Under the pieces are notes generated by a model that had not been told where the DNA came from, searched no databases, and worked only from the letters and a program-made list of their open reading frames with translations. Shown here piece after piece: positions 33,831 to 46,882 of a stretch of 64,000 bases of DNA (positions are counted from its first letter, which is position 1; every line of letters begins with the position of its first letter). The translations under genes were made by a program, and so were the position numbers. The stretch comes from Trichuris trichiura (Eukaryota > Nematoda > Enoplea > Trichinellida > Trichuridae), in assembly GCA_037903355.1 (NCBI GenBank), contig JBAJFE010000062.1, positions 868,001 to 932,000 on the forward strand, in the 5' to 3' direction.

Positions 33831-34882
33831 ACTTTGTTCGCATTGATGTTGACAAACACTTATCACTTGGACACTTTATTCGCCTAGGACAGTTAAATTA
33901 ACGCGCGTTAAAGTAGCTACCATTCTGAATCAGTTCTTCGTTTCAGTAGAGTACGGAATTTCGGTCGCACAAGTCCCTTTCAAACCTTGCAATGTTTTGG
34001 GTGAAATATTGCAAGGTCATTACTGCGTACATGCATCCAGTTTTTTTCCATGTGTTTTGCTCCTTGCTCCATTGTAGATTAAATAGGTTTTTACTGTTTT
34101 TTTCTGTGCAACGGAATCTTGCAGTGCTTCACGTAGATTATCGACGCCTAAGTCAAACTTTAGAAGAAATGAAGCGTTAGTTATTCTTGCTCTGCGACCA
34201 CTGAAAAACAGAACGGTTGTAATTTTTTAAAGTCGGCGCTTTGGTACTTATGGTTGCCCAAACCGCTCTTCATTACTTTTTTCTACGAAGCGAAAATTGG
34301 CTTAATGAGCAATCGCGGTTTTGGAGTTAAAATTTTACTGCCCTACTAAATGATATGCAGTGTTCACTTAATTGCATTCGAACAACCACGGTGGCCATGT
34401 TACTAAAAATATTAATAGTTGGGTTCTTTCTCCGGAGTTATTTAACACATTAAACGGGAATAATTCCGTAATAAAACTTTTGCAACTTTCATTTTATCCT
34501 GTTAGCAGTTATTTCTTGCATTCCATATTTTGCTTACCTATAAATCGTTTTTAAAACACCAGTAGGGTTTAAAGCTCTTATAGCCTGTCATTTAACGATG
34601 CAATGCACTTTCATTGCTTGCTAATTGCTAACTTTCAGAGATAACGCATATTCTAGATTGAGTTCTAAACATTATTGCGAACGTGTGACAATAAATTGCT
34701 GCGACACGAATGCGCCTTTGAAAAGGACCAGTGCGTTTCATTACAGTACTACTACTTCCTAATTACTGGGCAATGAAGAATAACGTAGTTCGCGATTAAC
34801 ATTTTCGCATTCAAATAGGGTAACTGTCGGATTACTTCTTTAACTAGAGGGGATGTATACTTTAATATTAGCTCCCTTATGT
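33831..34882. other. Block C spacer, no gene
   Basis: AT-rich and mirrored at 52509-53580, except that the other copy holds a PLE-like fragment. No gene recognised. Confidence 0.5.
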
Positions 34883-34955
34883 CGCCCACGCAGGGGGTCG
34901 AACCCTGGACATTTAGGTTAAAAGCCTAACGCTCTACCGACTGAGCTACATGGGC
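34883..34955 (-). tRNA. tRNA-Lys(TTT) at a duplication junction
   Basis: 73 nt, acceptor GCCCATG/CGTGGGC, anticodon TTT, intact boxes. To its right the DNA matches arm A up to 19623, and to its left it matches 52509 onward. The gene is therefore the hinge of two different duplications. Confidence 0.96.
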
Positions 34956-35455
34956 ACCTGCTAATGCGCTACATCACTCTTTATTCACCTTTGTCAAATA
35001 AGTGGACTCTTCCTGCTTTGTGCAGGGTGGATATTCTGTCAAACACAAAGTTACCTAATGGACAGATTTAAAAAGACTTTTACAATTTATAATAGCTGAA
35101 GGAAAGCCGCCTACGAAACAATTTGAAGTAGCTGCTATAATTTTTGAGCATTCTACATGTTGGTCACTTCTTCCCCTGCAGACTGCAAAATGTTCTTCTG
35201 GACTTTCGTTACATTTGTCACGGAAAACGTGTAGTACCTCAATATGAGAAAGGAGTGAAAATGACTTGAAGCTATGATTACTAACTTCTTCTGACGGCTC
35301 ATATAACTGCTCAACTTCATTGAGGCGGTTCGTTTCTCATCGAGTTTCAGGCGCAGTAAAGTACAACCGTTCAGTTTTTTCCTGCGAAAAAATATTGAAG
35401 ACTGCTTCAAGAACATGTAATATTCCCACTTGTAATGGTAGAGGAGTTCAGTCAT

Positions 35456-35537
35456 GCTGTGGTGGCCGAGTGGTTAAGGCGTTGGACTTGAAATCCAATG
35501 GGTTATACCCGCACAGGTTCAAATCCTGTCCACAGCG
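35456..35537 (+). tRNA. tRNA-Ser(TGA)
   Basis: 82 nt, acceptor GCTGTGG/CCACAGC, anticodon TGA, full variable arm, B box GGTTCAAATCC. A T7 run lies at 35571-35577. Partner of the deleted copy 19028-19102. Confidence 0.97.
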
Positions 35538-36045
35538 ATGTAGCAAACAACTTAACATGTATTCACACCCTTTTTTTAAAGGGTTTGACATGATGTTTCC
35601 AAACTAAACAGTGCTGTCTTCCAGTACTCTTAATCATGAAATTTGAAGTTGAAATAAAAAAAGTTGACCTTAGCTCCTATGGATAAGCTGCTGAACTTTG
35701 ACATCAATGAGCATCATGCATCCTGGGTTTTCTCAGAGATGCATCAGGTAAGAGTAGATCCCATGATGAAAGCTAAGGTGATTCTTTACGTTTTTGGAGC
35801 GTCCTCTCTTAAACCTTCAAAGAAGGAAGGGATATCATCTCCAAACGCTCATGTTTACCACAAAGTTAACACCTTGTTTTCTTTTCGAGGTGATTAGAAA
35901 TAATTAGTGGATTTGGAAGAAATAGCTAGAGCGACAGAGACATACAAAAGATAACACGTTACTTCGTTTACTGCAGCTAAATACGTATAGACGTGCTTAG
36001 CATATGATGAAAAAGCACAAAAATGTTTGGAAGGATTTATCACGT

Positions 36046-36127
36046 CGCTGTGGACAGGATTTGAACCTGTGCGGGTATAACCCATTGGATTTCGAGTCCA
36101 ACGCCTTAACCACTCGGCCACCACAGC
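36046..36127 (-). tRNA. tRNA-Ser(CGA)
   Basis: 82 nt, identical in type to 18354-18435, anticodon CGA. A five-base T run on the minus strand (36019-36023) lies 23 nt downstream. Confidence 0.97.
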
Positions 36128-38398
36128 ATTGCTAACCGGCTGACTTTAATTTTGTCGAAAGTGGCAGATCACTGACTGCAGACACTGATGATCCCTGACG
36201 GGTTCGAAAATACGGAAATACCGAAGTACCACGTGACATGTTGGCCCAAATTCTGTAATATATGTCTTAACATGCGCTAACATTCTGCGTTTGTTCGCTG
36301 GTGACAGTGGAAGCAGACAACTTGAGAAAGCTGAGCACTTTTCAAGGTCGCATCCTTTCCTACTAACAATTTTTCTCAAGTAATTTGAAGACTTTTACAA
36401 CACAACCGTACTAAATAAAACAGCTGTGTATCTCAGTTCTAAGGATATGCTTTCATACTACCTAGAGTCAATTGTTTCGCGGTATTTTGGATTTTGTGTT
36501 TCACGAAAGCCGCATTTGTATCGCAATGCGCATAGCAGATTTTGCGGTCGCCGAAAAACTGCATGTCATCTTGAATTATCCAAGTTTATTTTCAGTCATT
36601 AACAAGAAGAACACATATCGCAGTCGCACGCGAAATAGGCAAAACTATGTAAACGAGACGATTGTTCCATCGCATTGGCCGAAGCAGTGGGAATACAGGT
36701 TTTCGGTATTTACGTAGGGTGGCTACCAGATGGAAAATTTTGTGGATAACGAGAATAAGAAAACAATTTTGCTGAAATCGCCTCTTCGCTCTGTGCTTAC
36801 ACAGCTAGATTTGGCACCGCAGTAACACATGAAGCTTCATGCTGCCCACGAAGATGGGGAATTATTCATCACAATACAACTTCTGTCCTTCGCAAGTGCA
36901 CATATATTCTGTTAGACTCTACAGATTAGTTGGAACCGGCTGTCGTTCACCAGTTCTGGAGTAAAAAAGGTTGAAACGCCACCTGCCGGCAAGCTTGTCT
37001 AAAATCTTTTCTGTGGAAACCTCCGCAGCCATATGTTCTTCAAATGAAAATGCGGATAGCAGGACAGTATCAGGATTCTTATTTCGTGCCTTTCTGAATA
37101 TCGTTCCGTAAGTAGGCATCAGTTTTTCTAATAGAAAAACTGGGCCACCCGTGATTCGGCAAAAGGCTGGTCCTGGTTCTCTCACCCGAAGTGTTCCTGA
37201 TCCAGCGTCGCCTCTTAGCTTTACGAAGAGAGGACATATCATTTTCAACTTTTCCATTTCTTTGCTCTGCGGAATAAACTATCTTTCGGCAGTGATGTTT
37301 TGCGCAGATCTGATCGTTCGTCCAGAGTATATTTCTTGAGGCTGCTTCGTGTACGCCAGCGTCAGGAAGACAAGAGCTTAGAAAAACCAACAGCACATGA
37401 ATATCAATATCTTCTGTATGCATGTATTAGCGCAGTCGACTGCATTGCACCATCCAACTGGAAACGTTCTGTGCACCCAATGCATTACCTGCATGACCGG
37501 CAGGTCAATGATGCCGCAAGAAATATAGTGTATTCTGAAAAGAAGTTCCCGTTCGCTTTCTTCCGTGGCGTTTGCATATCTTCATTAGCACAGCAGCTAA
37601 ACGCACGACTTGTACTGAGTGTAGCTGTTCAGATGCAAGCTGCGAATCCCAATCTACTATTTGCCCAGGAAGTAACCGTCTTCATCATCTTTGTCATAGG
37701 GCGATTATTTATGATTAACAATATACTTGCGGATTAAGTTGCCACCGTTTTGAAAAAACTGGATTACAATAGGCGAGCGAGCGGGACCCGGGCGCCGCCG
37801 TCTTCCTGCGCAACTCACTGCGCACAAAACTGTAACTACTAGGTCTACGATTTATGAGAGAAGTTTAAAACAAAAATGATAAGAAGGTACAACGTAATGA
37901 CATTTTTCCGCAAATATATTGTTAACCATAAGAAGTAGTTCTTACTCTGAACGCCCCTTCCGCGAAACACATGGTGGTGAAAGCATGAACAAACTAACGT
38001 ACGATTGGCATATATTCTGCGGAAGCGACCACTGCGCCCAAGCAACCACGGCAATTCCGCCGCAAAACGAACGGCTTAAACAAACACGTCACTCATGACT
38101 TTAAAGCGCGCAAAAGCAGTTTGTACAGTAAGGTTAAAAGACTGCAGATAACAGATCGTAAGAAGTATGATTTTGTAAGTTGACGAATGCATTAAATTTA
38201 ATATTTCAGGCCTTCTATATTCTTTTCTTTTTTAATGCAGTAATGCCTTTTGAAGCTGTCAGGTATCTTTCCAGTTGGTAAAGTAAAATTGGTGCGAGCC
38301 TCGATTGAAGAAGCCTATATTTAGCGGAAGTTATCATCTGATCTACTATTCATTGCTTCTTCCGCGCATTATTTACTAACGAGTTTTGCAGTCACCTG

Positions 38399-38424
38399 CT
38401 GAAGATTGTACGTTATAGTCGAAG
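38399..38424 (+). ncRNA. Degenerate hammerhead-like remnant
   Basis: CTGAAGA, imperfect helix, then GAAG instead of GAAA. A mirrored and equally decayed copy is in arm A near 14070-14105, so this insertion predates the arms. Confidence 0.35.
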
Positions 38425-39900
38425 TTCGGTCTTACAATGCAGGTTAAACGCGCTTGGAGAGTAGCGGTTTTAATGGCGCCGATTGTAAAATTAAACCCTT
38501 TGAAAAACTCGGTCGCTAATGCTGGATTCTACATGAAAGTTGTGATACTTTGGCTGACTGTCACGGTACGGCAGCTTCCAGGTTTTCTAAGCTTATTTCT
38601 GTTCTCGCAGATGTGATGCAAACGACAAGTTGCCGTTGTCAACTTTAATTTGCCATCGATTTGCTTTGAAATCCAGTGGTCATTTTGTCAGTCAGCATTT
38701 CTGGACTTGCGGTTGTTTACTAATTCTTCTCTTCCAAGCTGGGCAGAGTGCCTTGGCCTTGGGATTGCGTTTCCTCAGCAGTATAGCTAAGACTACAGCT
38801 TCCAATGGTAAATTCATAGTTGTTGTTTTACTGGATGAACTTACGTAGCACATTAAGCTTGGCCAAACTATACTAAAGCATTTTGTGCGCAGTGCCACAG
38901 TATGACCTCGCGGAAGGCAGAATTTCGTAGTTCTATCAGCAGCGAGTTTGTTTGGTTGCAATGGATATGATCATGTGCCCAAATGCATTAATGTGGAGAA
39001 AAGGACGTAGTGTGCAGGATCTCGTGCTGTCAACGAAGTTTCAGAAAACGTAAGAGTTCTTAATTGCAAAATATTTTAATACTGGTGCGCATAAGTCTAC
39101 CAGACTACCGAGTTAACTAAGCACCCATTTTTTCTGAATTTGCTCAGGTTTTAAAAATTGCTAAACGAATAATCGGACCTGAGCCGCCTGAGAGCGAGCC
39201 GCAATCCTTAGCCAGGCAGTGTTGGGTTGATATCGTTTTCGCGTTAAATATGAGCAGGTGAAAGAAATCCTCCTCTCAGGAAATAAACACGCGAGTGATG
39301 TGTCGGCATGAAAGTTTAAAATTTCATTTTGCAACTGGATAAAACGTACACTCTGTGAAAACACTTTAAGTTCTAATGCTCTTGGGAGTTAAATTTTCAG
39401 TTTCTGGTTGTACTAACGTACTAGGCTTTACTGTTGTAAAAACGTTGAGACTATGTTTCTTACAAGGGCATAAAGTCACGCATTTCTTTTGCGGGTAAAT
39501 GCCCCTTTATTTTTGCGGAACATTTAGAATTAACGTTGCCATTATGACTGGTGAATGCTGGCAATAACGTTTTCCGGAAAGGTAGAATGTCGATGATGAA
39601 CTACTTTTTGTTTTCCCGTCTTTTAGGGATCATCTATGCTAACACAGAAATTAATTTGTTTATTTACAAATACTCATTATACCAAAAAGGGCAAGAAAAC
39701 CCGTGGTGAGATCATGGAAGATGCAAATATACTGCTCTGTTAGGAAGTATCCTGCGTTATAACAGATTTCTTCAACGTAGAGCTTCAGAAAATCTAAGAA
39801 TGCGCCTCCATCCAATTGCGGAGACGTGTAACTCCATACAATGCTTATTTGCTTACGCTAATATTTGAAGTTTGGCTAAGCGTAGTGAACATTACAAAGA

Positions 39901-39966
39901 CAGAGAGTGGAACCCGATTCGATTACTTGGGAAGGCAACCATGCTAACCGTTACACCATTCATGCG
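39901..39966 (-). pseudogene. tRNA-Gly pseudogene
   Basis: Aligns with tRNA-Gly from the D arm to the T loop, with an extra C in the anticodon region (CCTTCCCAAG) and a ruined acceptor. Partner of 12079-12147. Confidence 0.83.
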
Positions 39967-40539
39967 TTGTACAAATTGTTGCGCGGAACCGTTTACTGAG
40001 CAAACGAGTATCAGATTAAGTCAAGTTTATTTCGTTTAGCCTATTCACTTTTCTTGGCGAGAAGACGTTAGGTGACGTTCGACCATTTTTTGCAATAGAA
40101 AGTTTCGCTTTCAGCGTGCGGGTAATCCTATCCTCAACGTCTCGGTAATCAGACCCTAAGGGTGGAATCACCGTTCGTAGTCAAGAAAACAGATTCAACA
40201 CGATCTAATACTTCTGGCCATAAAGACCTAAACGGTTGTTACCAAACATGTACTCGTCAATGACTTAATGATTATCAGGTGAATGTTTTGGTTATAAGCA
40301 ACCTATCTTTAATGACCTCTTAATAAGATCCCTGCTAAGCTCTCATGAGCATTTGAAAATGTCATCTTGATCTGACAAACATTTTAACGTTCATGTGATC
40401 AGAAACGAAGTTTCTCTTCATGAACTGCCGATTCCACTTTGATTAATTGTTCATAGTACCCCCGTAAAGATACAGTACCGTTAATAAGTTTTCATACAGT
40501 ATATCAAATTCTGTCAATAGATTAAGTCTGTTTTATCAG

Positions 40540-40612
40540 CGCCCACGCAGGGGGTCGAACCCTGGACATTTAGGTTAAAAGCCTAACGCTCTACCGACTG
40601 AGCTACATGGGC
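40540..40612 (-). tRNA. tRNA-Lys(TTT)
   Basis: 73 nt, acceptor GCCCATG/CGTGGGC, anticodon TTT, intact A and B boxes. Mirrors 11431-11503. Confidence 0.97.
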
Positions 40613-41340
40613 ACGTTTTACTTACAAGAGAAAAATTCAGCCATAGTTGGGTGCACGTGCGTGTTATCTTCTCTGAAAAAACGGTGAACTCGTTTCATCG
40701 TAGCAATATAGCATGCTATGTCTGGTTTCCATATTGTACAACACTAAGAAAACGGACTCATCATTTACTTCAGATTTAACAACCTTTGTGCCTTTTACTG
40801 CAGACCCTATGTCAACGTGCACTGATGTACGAGTTCTTTCCGTAGCAAGATAACGTTGTTCGTATGCATTTGCAAAACGAAATAAATAAATAAGCTTTGA
40901 GGTCGCCTCAGAAATGTCCTCTATTGGCTGGCCATCCATTTTCTCGAAGACTTTCAGCGTCGTGTTCTAAATGTCTTCAGGTCAAAAAGTGACAGCTGAC
41001 GCATTTTCAAAGCATCAAACGAATCAAGTTATTTGACACGAGATCAAATCCTGGGCATCCCGCGGAGAAAGAGAAGTCCTTGACACATCCATTTTCATTT
41101 ACATATTTCTTGTATAGCTGACAATACGTCATATGTGGTAGTTCTCCAATTAGCATGGCAACTGTAGTGTCGCAGAATCGCTTCTATAATTTGCTGGGAA
41201 CGCCATTTCTTGTTCTAACTAATAAACAACTAGGTTTGACGTATTTTTGGACTAAGATGAGAAACACAGTACAATGCTTCGGGTAAATGTGAAGTAATTT
41301 AAGAGTGCTGTAAAACAATTGAACAGATTCATCTGGGATA

Positions 41341-41412
41341 GGGGTTAGCGGGGAATCGAACCCCGGACCTCTCGCACCCAAAGCGAGAATCATACCACTA
41401 GACCACTAACCC
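41341..41412 (-). tRNA. tRNA-Pro(TGG)
   Basis: 72 nt, anticodon TGG. Mirrors 10631-10702. First gene of the Pro-Gly-Phe-Glu-Pro run that recurs at 54226-56957. Confidence 0.97.
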
Positions 41413-41707
41413 GCATTCCCTTGTCTCTAACATGACTGATGATCGAGTAGAAAGTTAACACGCTTGACCTAACAGACGTTTTCACAACTTCAATCTCGTC
41501 AGTAGTCCCACACGTTGCCAACATGGGATCGATTGTGCTTGAGATAATCAGTGAGAAAAAGCTTTTCTCCCAAAAGTAAATGTGCTTACATAGTTCTCCC
41601 ATGCGCCTTTTGTAATCAGGCAGAGGTAGCGTTCTCTAGCACCCCTAACGAAAATAATCCATCCCTAATTCGTGCGCGAAGAAACTCTACAAGAATTCCA
41701 ACAGAGC

Positions 41708-41779
41708 GCGTAGATGGTGTAGCGGTTAGCATGGTTGCCTTCCAAGCAGTCGATCCGGGTTCGACTCCCGGTCTACGCA
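41708..41779 (+). tRNA. tRNA-Gly(TCC)
   Basis: 72 nt with all stems closed, acceptor GCGTAGA/TCTACGC, anticodon TCC, B box GGTTCGACTCC. It is the clean counterpart of 10264-10335. Confidence 0.97.
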
Positions 41780-42057
41780 GTATGCATTCAGCACTTTTCA
41801 GGTAATACTGTTTGTTTCAGTCCGTCCCCAAAATAAATTGAATCTCAATTTTGCCACTTAAACTGATTTAACATGCACTGCGGCAAGTTCGACGTTGTCG
41901 CGTAAATTTTCTTAATTTGTCAACTCGAATGGTCCCTTAATCGGAAATACAAAAGTCAGAATAGGCACTCATTCTTTCACCTTTGCAAGCAGTGTTCTGC
42001 ACTACCATCGTAACATTAATGTTGTATGTAGAGGGCAGCATAAAGTTATCTTACCTT

Positions 42058-42130
42058 TGCCTCGAGCCGGGATTGAACCGGCGACATTTAGATCTTCAGT
42101 CTAACGCTCTCCCTACTGAGCTATCGAGGC
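42058..42130 (-). tRNA. tRNA-Phe(GAA)
   Basis: 73 nt, acceptor GCCTCGA/TCGAGGC, anticodon GAA, intact boxes. Mirrors 9913-9985. Confidence 0.97.
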
Positions 42131-43251
42131 ACAAGTTTGTTATACCTGTATCCAACACCGTCATGCTGCAATGCACGTTTTCCCGCAGTGCGATGATGTA
42201 AACCGTGCATAATTATGCACGAATGTTTTACATCAAAGCTTATTGTTATACTTCCTCCATTTCTGCCCTCGAAACATTTCTGATTCCGCCAGTCCTTTGC
42301 GACACTTCAAAAGCTGCTTTCTCAGAAATGTCACCAGGGAGATCTTTTTGTTCCGTGAATTACATGAACGTAGCTGGAAGAGTCGAGCAATGTTCTCCTC
42401 TTGAGCGTTTGTCATTCAGGAGAGGAATGATATTTGTAAAACTGTGCCCTTTTGAGCGGGGCTGACGCATTTACGCAACTGGGTCTCCGTTAAGAGAAAT
42501 ACCGAAGTTACCAAAACGTTGTAACGGTCACGCCACCTCTGCTTCACGACCTTTCGCCGACGATTGAAGTAGAAGAATTCCGAAGGCTCTGGCCTTCCCC
42601 TCTCATCTCTTCAGGAGGAACATTAAACTGTTTTATACACGTGACAGCGTAATGTGTTCACGTGGCTTCAGAGGTGCCATTAAAGTGTGTTTTCAAGGAA
42701 GAATTAATCGTGCGTTAAACTTTACAGCTTGTGGGCGGGTTATGATACTGTTTTCGTAGGAGCAATGAATAAAAAGCCCATTTTTTCATGATCCCAAAAA
42801 CATCCACTGCTTTCAAGCTACACTGTCTACGAATACCTGTGAAGTTCTGATCGTCTACCGTTAGTTACAAGTGTTTGCTATTGCCTGTCACAGGTTTTGT
42901 TACAGAACGGAAATAATTTTACTCCCTCAGATGGAAGGGGTCACTTTGAATTAAACAAATGTTAACATTTCACAATTGCAAGCAGTTGTCCTTAGAAATA
43001 GTGCATTATTATAATAGCGCTTGATAATTTGCGACGCAGTTCTTGTACATCAAGGGAAGTGGCAGTTGTCGTGAAGGACTTCCCAGCAGAAGTGGAGCTA
43101 GAATGTCTTTTCGATTCAGTGTGAATGTGAAATTGTCTACAGGTTTATAGCTTGAATCCTTAAGACTCGATGTGCCACAGAAGTGCTGCAAGAAGCTAAC
43201 CTGTTCTATCGAACTTAAGAGTGAAATTTATTCTGAAGGGGCATTCCGTGC

Positions 43252-43323
43252 TCCCGTGTGGTCTAGTGGCTAGGATTTGTGGCTTTCACCCACACGGCCC
43301 GGGTTCGATTCCCGGCACGGGAA
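43252..43323 (+). tRNA. tRNA-Glu(TTC)
   Basis: 72 nt without the mismatches of its mirror copy 8683-8754. Acceptor TCCCGTG/CACGGGA, anticodon TTC. Confidence 0.97.
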
Positions 43324-43912
43324 TTTCTGTACTGAAACACAAAGGAGGAATGCTGAAAAACAATAACTATTATTTGTCAGCGGCATAGTTCACGTAAAAT
43401 GACGTCATCACACTTTTTATCCGCATTAATTTCACCTTTGTCCATCCGTGTTTTATTAGATATTAATCCCGTTCTGTCCCTTGTGTAATTTGGTTTACTT
43501 AGCATTGCAATGCGTAATTTCAGCCACGTAGGATACTCTATATCTTGACGAAACAGCTACCGTTATTTTAGGAAAGACGCTCTTGATGTTTCTCTGTCAT
43601 TGACTGCTATTATTGCTCTATCGTCAGCGAGGTGGAGATGCCGTCTAGCTGACGCCTGTGTTAACATTTATAGAACGTTTCACTTTCGCTGCATCTACTC
43701 ACATTTAGTAGTGCTCTGTTTTCTTCACAGAATGAATGTATGTCGAATGGGAGGTCTGCCTCTTTTCTTCATAGCTTCGGGGAATTGCTGTGCGATGCTT
43801 ACGAGATTAGACTTGTGCAATCAGTTGCACAAATAAAAAGTTTACTCGTTAATACTGAGGATTAGTTTCATTTTAGGATTTGGAAGGGGCTACACAAAAC
43901 AGAAGTGCCACT

Positions 43913-43984
43913 GGGGTTAGCGGGGAATTGAACCCCGGACCTCTCGCACCCTAAGCGAGAATCATACCACTAGACCACTAACCC
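43913..43984 (-). tRNA. tRNA-Pro(AGG)
   Basis: 72 nt, acceptor GGGTTAG/CTAACCC, anticodon AGG, B box GGTTCAATTCC. Mirrors 8020-8091. Confidence 0.97.
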
Positions 43985-44640
43985 TGAAAGCATCGGGTTT
44001 AGCTTCTTTACAAATAGTGTGGTTTCCGTGACATTGACGTTATGGATTCCGAAGTCAATAATACTTTAAATGATTCGGTTTAAGAACGTCATCTTCCGTT
44101 TAGAGCGTACCGCGTAATTTTGCTTTCCAGTTAACATCGCTTTTGACTTATAGTTTCCTAAACCACCCTCAAAAAGATGTTGTCAATCGCTGCGAAGAAT
44201 AAATAGAATTAAAGGCTAATTAAAGCCTACTTTTTTCTGGATTGTCACGGTTTGCATTTTAGACAAACTACTGAGGAGCTTTGAAATGTGTTGTATGAAT
44301 TGCTCACCTAAAAGAATGTTAGCTAGATTCTTGCTGAAATTCGTCAAAACGATTTTGCAAGGTGTTGCTAAAGTTCGTGATAGAAGAGTCATTCCAAGCA
44401 GGCCAGAAATAACTTGAAGCATTGTTAGTAATAAACAGGAGAGCGAGTTTGGTTTACTGGTTAATTGGGTGGATATGTTTACAGTCGCTCTTCATTATCT
44501 GACAGAAACTTAGAGGTTGCATACTCAGGAAGAGAGTCCTGCTGTGTCCTAGTCTGTTAAGATTCTTCGTATCTTATCGGTCATAGAACATGCGTGTAAT
44601 CTGCTAACTATTCCTTCTGTGACAGGAAGCGTTTTCTAGC

Positions 44641-44709
44641 GCGCAGACAGTGTAGGAGTTAGCATGGTTGCCTTTCAAGCAGTCGATCCGGGTTCGACCG
44701 GTCTACGCA
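44641..44709 (+). pseudogene. tRNA-Gly pseudogene with anticodon now TTC
   Basis: Shares the 3-nt T-arm loss of its mirror copy 7295-7364. In addition the anticodon has changed from TCC to TTC, a glutamate anticodon, while the body remains Gly-type. The broken T arm makes function unlikely. Confidence 0.88.
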
Positions 44710-45221
44710 ATAACATTTTGAATCCTCTAAAACAGTATCATACCACTGATAGTTGTTTCTTGTTAAGAGGCGCGCACTTATGATCCATTGAATAAGGAAC
44801 TGAACAGTTGTGCGCCATATGTGTGAGTAGAAGAAGGTAGTGAGGATATGTATGTTTAAATTTAGAAGGAGAGCAGCGACTTTCATTCGTTATCCTTTCG
44901 ATAAGCAACATTCTCAAGTTGTGGCGACAGTTAGGTTGGTCGATTATGCTAAAAGTAATAACGTAATAGATGCAAGATGATTTAAACACGTGAATTATAG
45001 AATAGGAGAAAATTTTATTTCTCATAGGCATCGTAAGAGTATAAAATGAATCGATCTATTTTGCATGTTACAATGCCAGCCAAGGGACGTTCATAATAAG
45101 ACGAACGAATCATGAATTTTGACAAACTTAATTATTCTAAAAATCTGGACGCAGTGTGAATCTGTATTTGTGAATACAGTCGAGTTCAATCGCATTCGCT
45201 GCTAGTATTCAATTCGCAGAC

Positions 45222-45293
45222 TTCCCGTGCCGGGAATCGAACCCGGGCCGTGTGGGTGAAAGCCATAAATCCTAGCCACTAGACCACACGGGA
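45222..45293 (-). tRNA. tRNA-Glu(TTC), one anticodon-stem mismatch
   Basis: 72 nt with intact acceptor and T arm. A G-to-A change in the anticodon stem gives an A-C mismatch compared with 6714-6785. Likely still foldable. Confidence 0.9.
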
Positions 45294-46809
45294 GCAATCA
45301 CATATTGTTATTGAGGACAAGTCGGCAATATCCTAATTCTCATACCAAATATACTACCTATTCTGGAAGCGAGTTTTTAAAATCCTGGAACTTGTAATTT
45401 CTTTTCGTCGTTCAGCGAAGTTTAATTACATTTTTCAGTGTCCTGTGGGAAGCTCATTTGCCAAGAGTCAACTTGCGAAAAACTTTAGTTTTTTCTTCTC
45501 TTTGGAGGATTTCCAAAAGTGATGGAACATTATCGCTCCGTTCGATTCATATTTTAGGAACGCTTTTAGGATAAGTTTCACTATGCTCAACATAGCTTTT
45601 TGTAATGCGCAATCCACTTTCACAGGTTCTTATTTGCTCAAACAGTTGCCTCCAAGTGTGTATGTTTTCTGACCTTAACCGTGCTTAAGCATTCCCAATC
45701 AGAATAACTACTTCTGTTCAACAATACAGTGTGTAATGCTGAAAAACATGAACTTCTGTCTTATACTGCGACCTTCGAACACGGTAAGCCTTCATGAAAG
45801 CATTGAGCTTGTAACTATTGAAAAGCCTTCACACATTCATCTGCATAAAGTCTTGTTCATTACTGCAATGCAGGAGAAACAGGTGGGTAGATCAGTTAGA
45901 AGCTGCTGCTTGTATTTTTTGCGGGCGCGTTTTATAGTGCCAACCAGAATGTCAAACACATTTGATGTTTTTTCGGACGTGTTAAGTGAAATGAAACTTT
46001 TTTGTATTTTACAGGTAATTAGTCTTTGTGTAGAATAGCTGGGCAATTTATAGACTGCGGAAAAGCTTTAAGCAATATGCTAACACGTAAAGCTTCACAT
46101 ATTTCGTACGGTATTTTGCGCTTATTTCTGCACTGTACAGCGCCTTCTGACCAACTGGCAAAGCATTTGGTCCGCGCTTGAATAACTGACCAGTCAAAAA
46201 ATTGAGTTCAACGGTGGTTCTGATGGGGATAATCTATCTTCCTTGATACTCCGGAGCTTTCGGTTCGACAAGCCTGACTCTAACGTTGGCTAGGAAAAGT
46301 AACAGTACAAGGTGCAATAGTCTGGCCAGGTACACGGGCAGATTGAAAAAATGAGGGAAAGAGTTGCAGTGGGTAGCCATTCTGAACTGAACGGCTTGCC
46401 GAAACTGTTCGAGATTTCTAGCATCTCCACGTGTTGCTGCGAATTTTTATCTGGGCGCTGGTCACCGTGGGGTAGTCAGAGCACACGCGGAATTAGCCTA
46501 ATAAAGCAGGAATTGATAAAATGGTCTAGGCTGACAAAGAACGGTGACGAAAACCCTGATCTTCAATGTAGACGGGGAGTTTTTACTGGGAATCGTGTAG
46601 TTCGAAGTTTCTCAAGACGACTATCCGTGAGCTATCCGAAGCGACAATGGTCTAACTAGCTGAGCTTTTTGTTGGAAACCAAACGTAGTAACGAGCTTAT
46701 GGTCATACCCTGGTGACAAGCAACTGAATCCTTATCGTCTGAAATGTTCCTTCGTCCTATTCCCAATTCGTTAATGCTCGTTAAATTCGTACTCTCTCAA
46801 GCACTAACT

Positions 46810-46882
46810 GCCCGTGTAGCTCAGTCGGTAGAGCGTTAGGCTTTTAACCTAAATGTCCAGGGTTCGACCCCCTGCGCGGGCG
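46810..46882 (+). tRNA. tRNA-Lys(TTT)
   Basis: 73 nt, acceptor variant GCCCGTG/CGCGGGC as in its mirror copy 5094-5166, anticodon TTT. Confidence 0.97.

Larger units (their letters stand above)
32680..34955 (-). repeat. Block C, inverted copy of 52436-54665
   Basis: Gly, Pro(TGG) and Lys genes occur in mirrored order in both blocks, and the spacers align (for example 34750-34882 with 52509-52640). The 33112-33830 part also matches arm A 10703-11400 directly. Confidence 0.85.
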
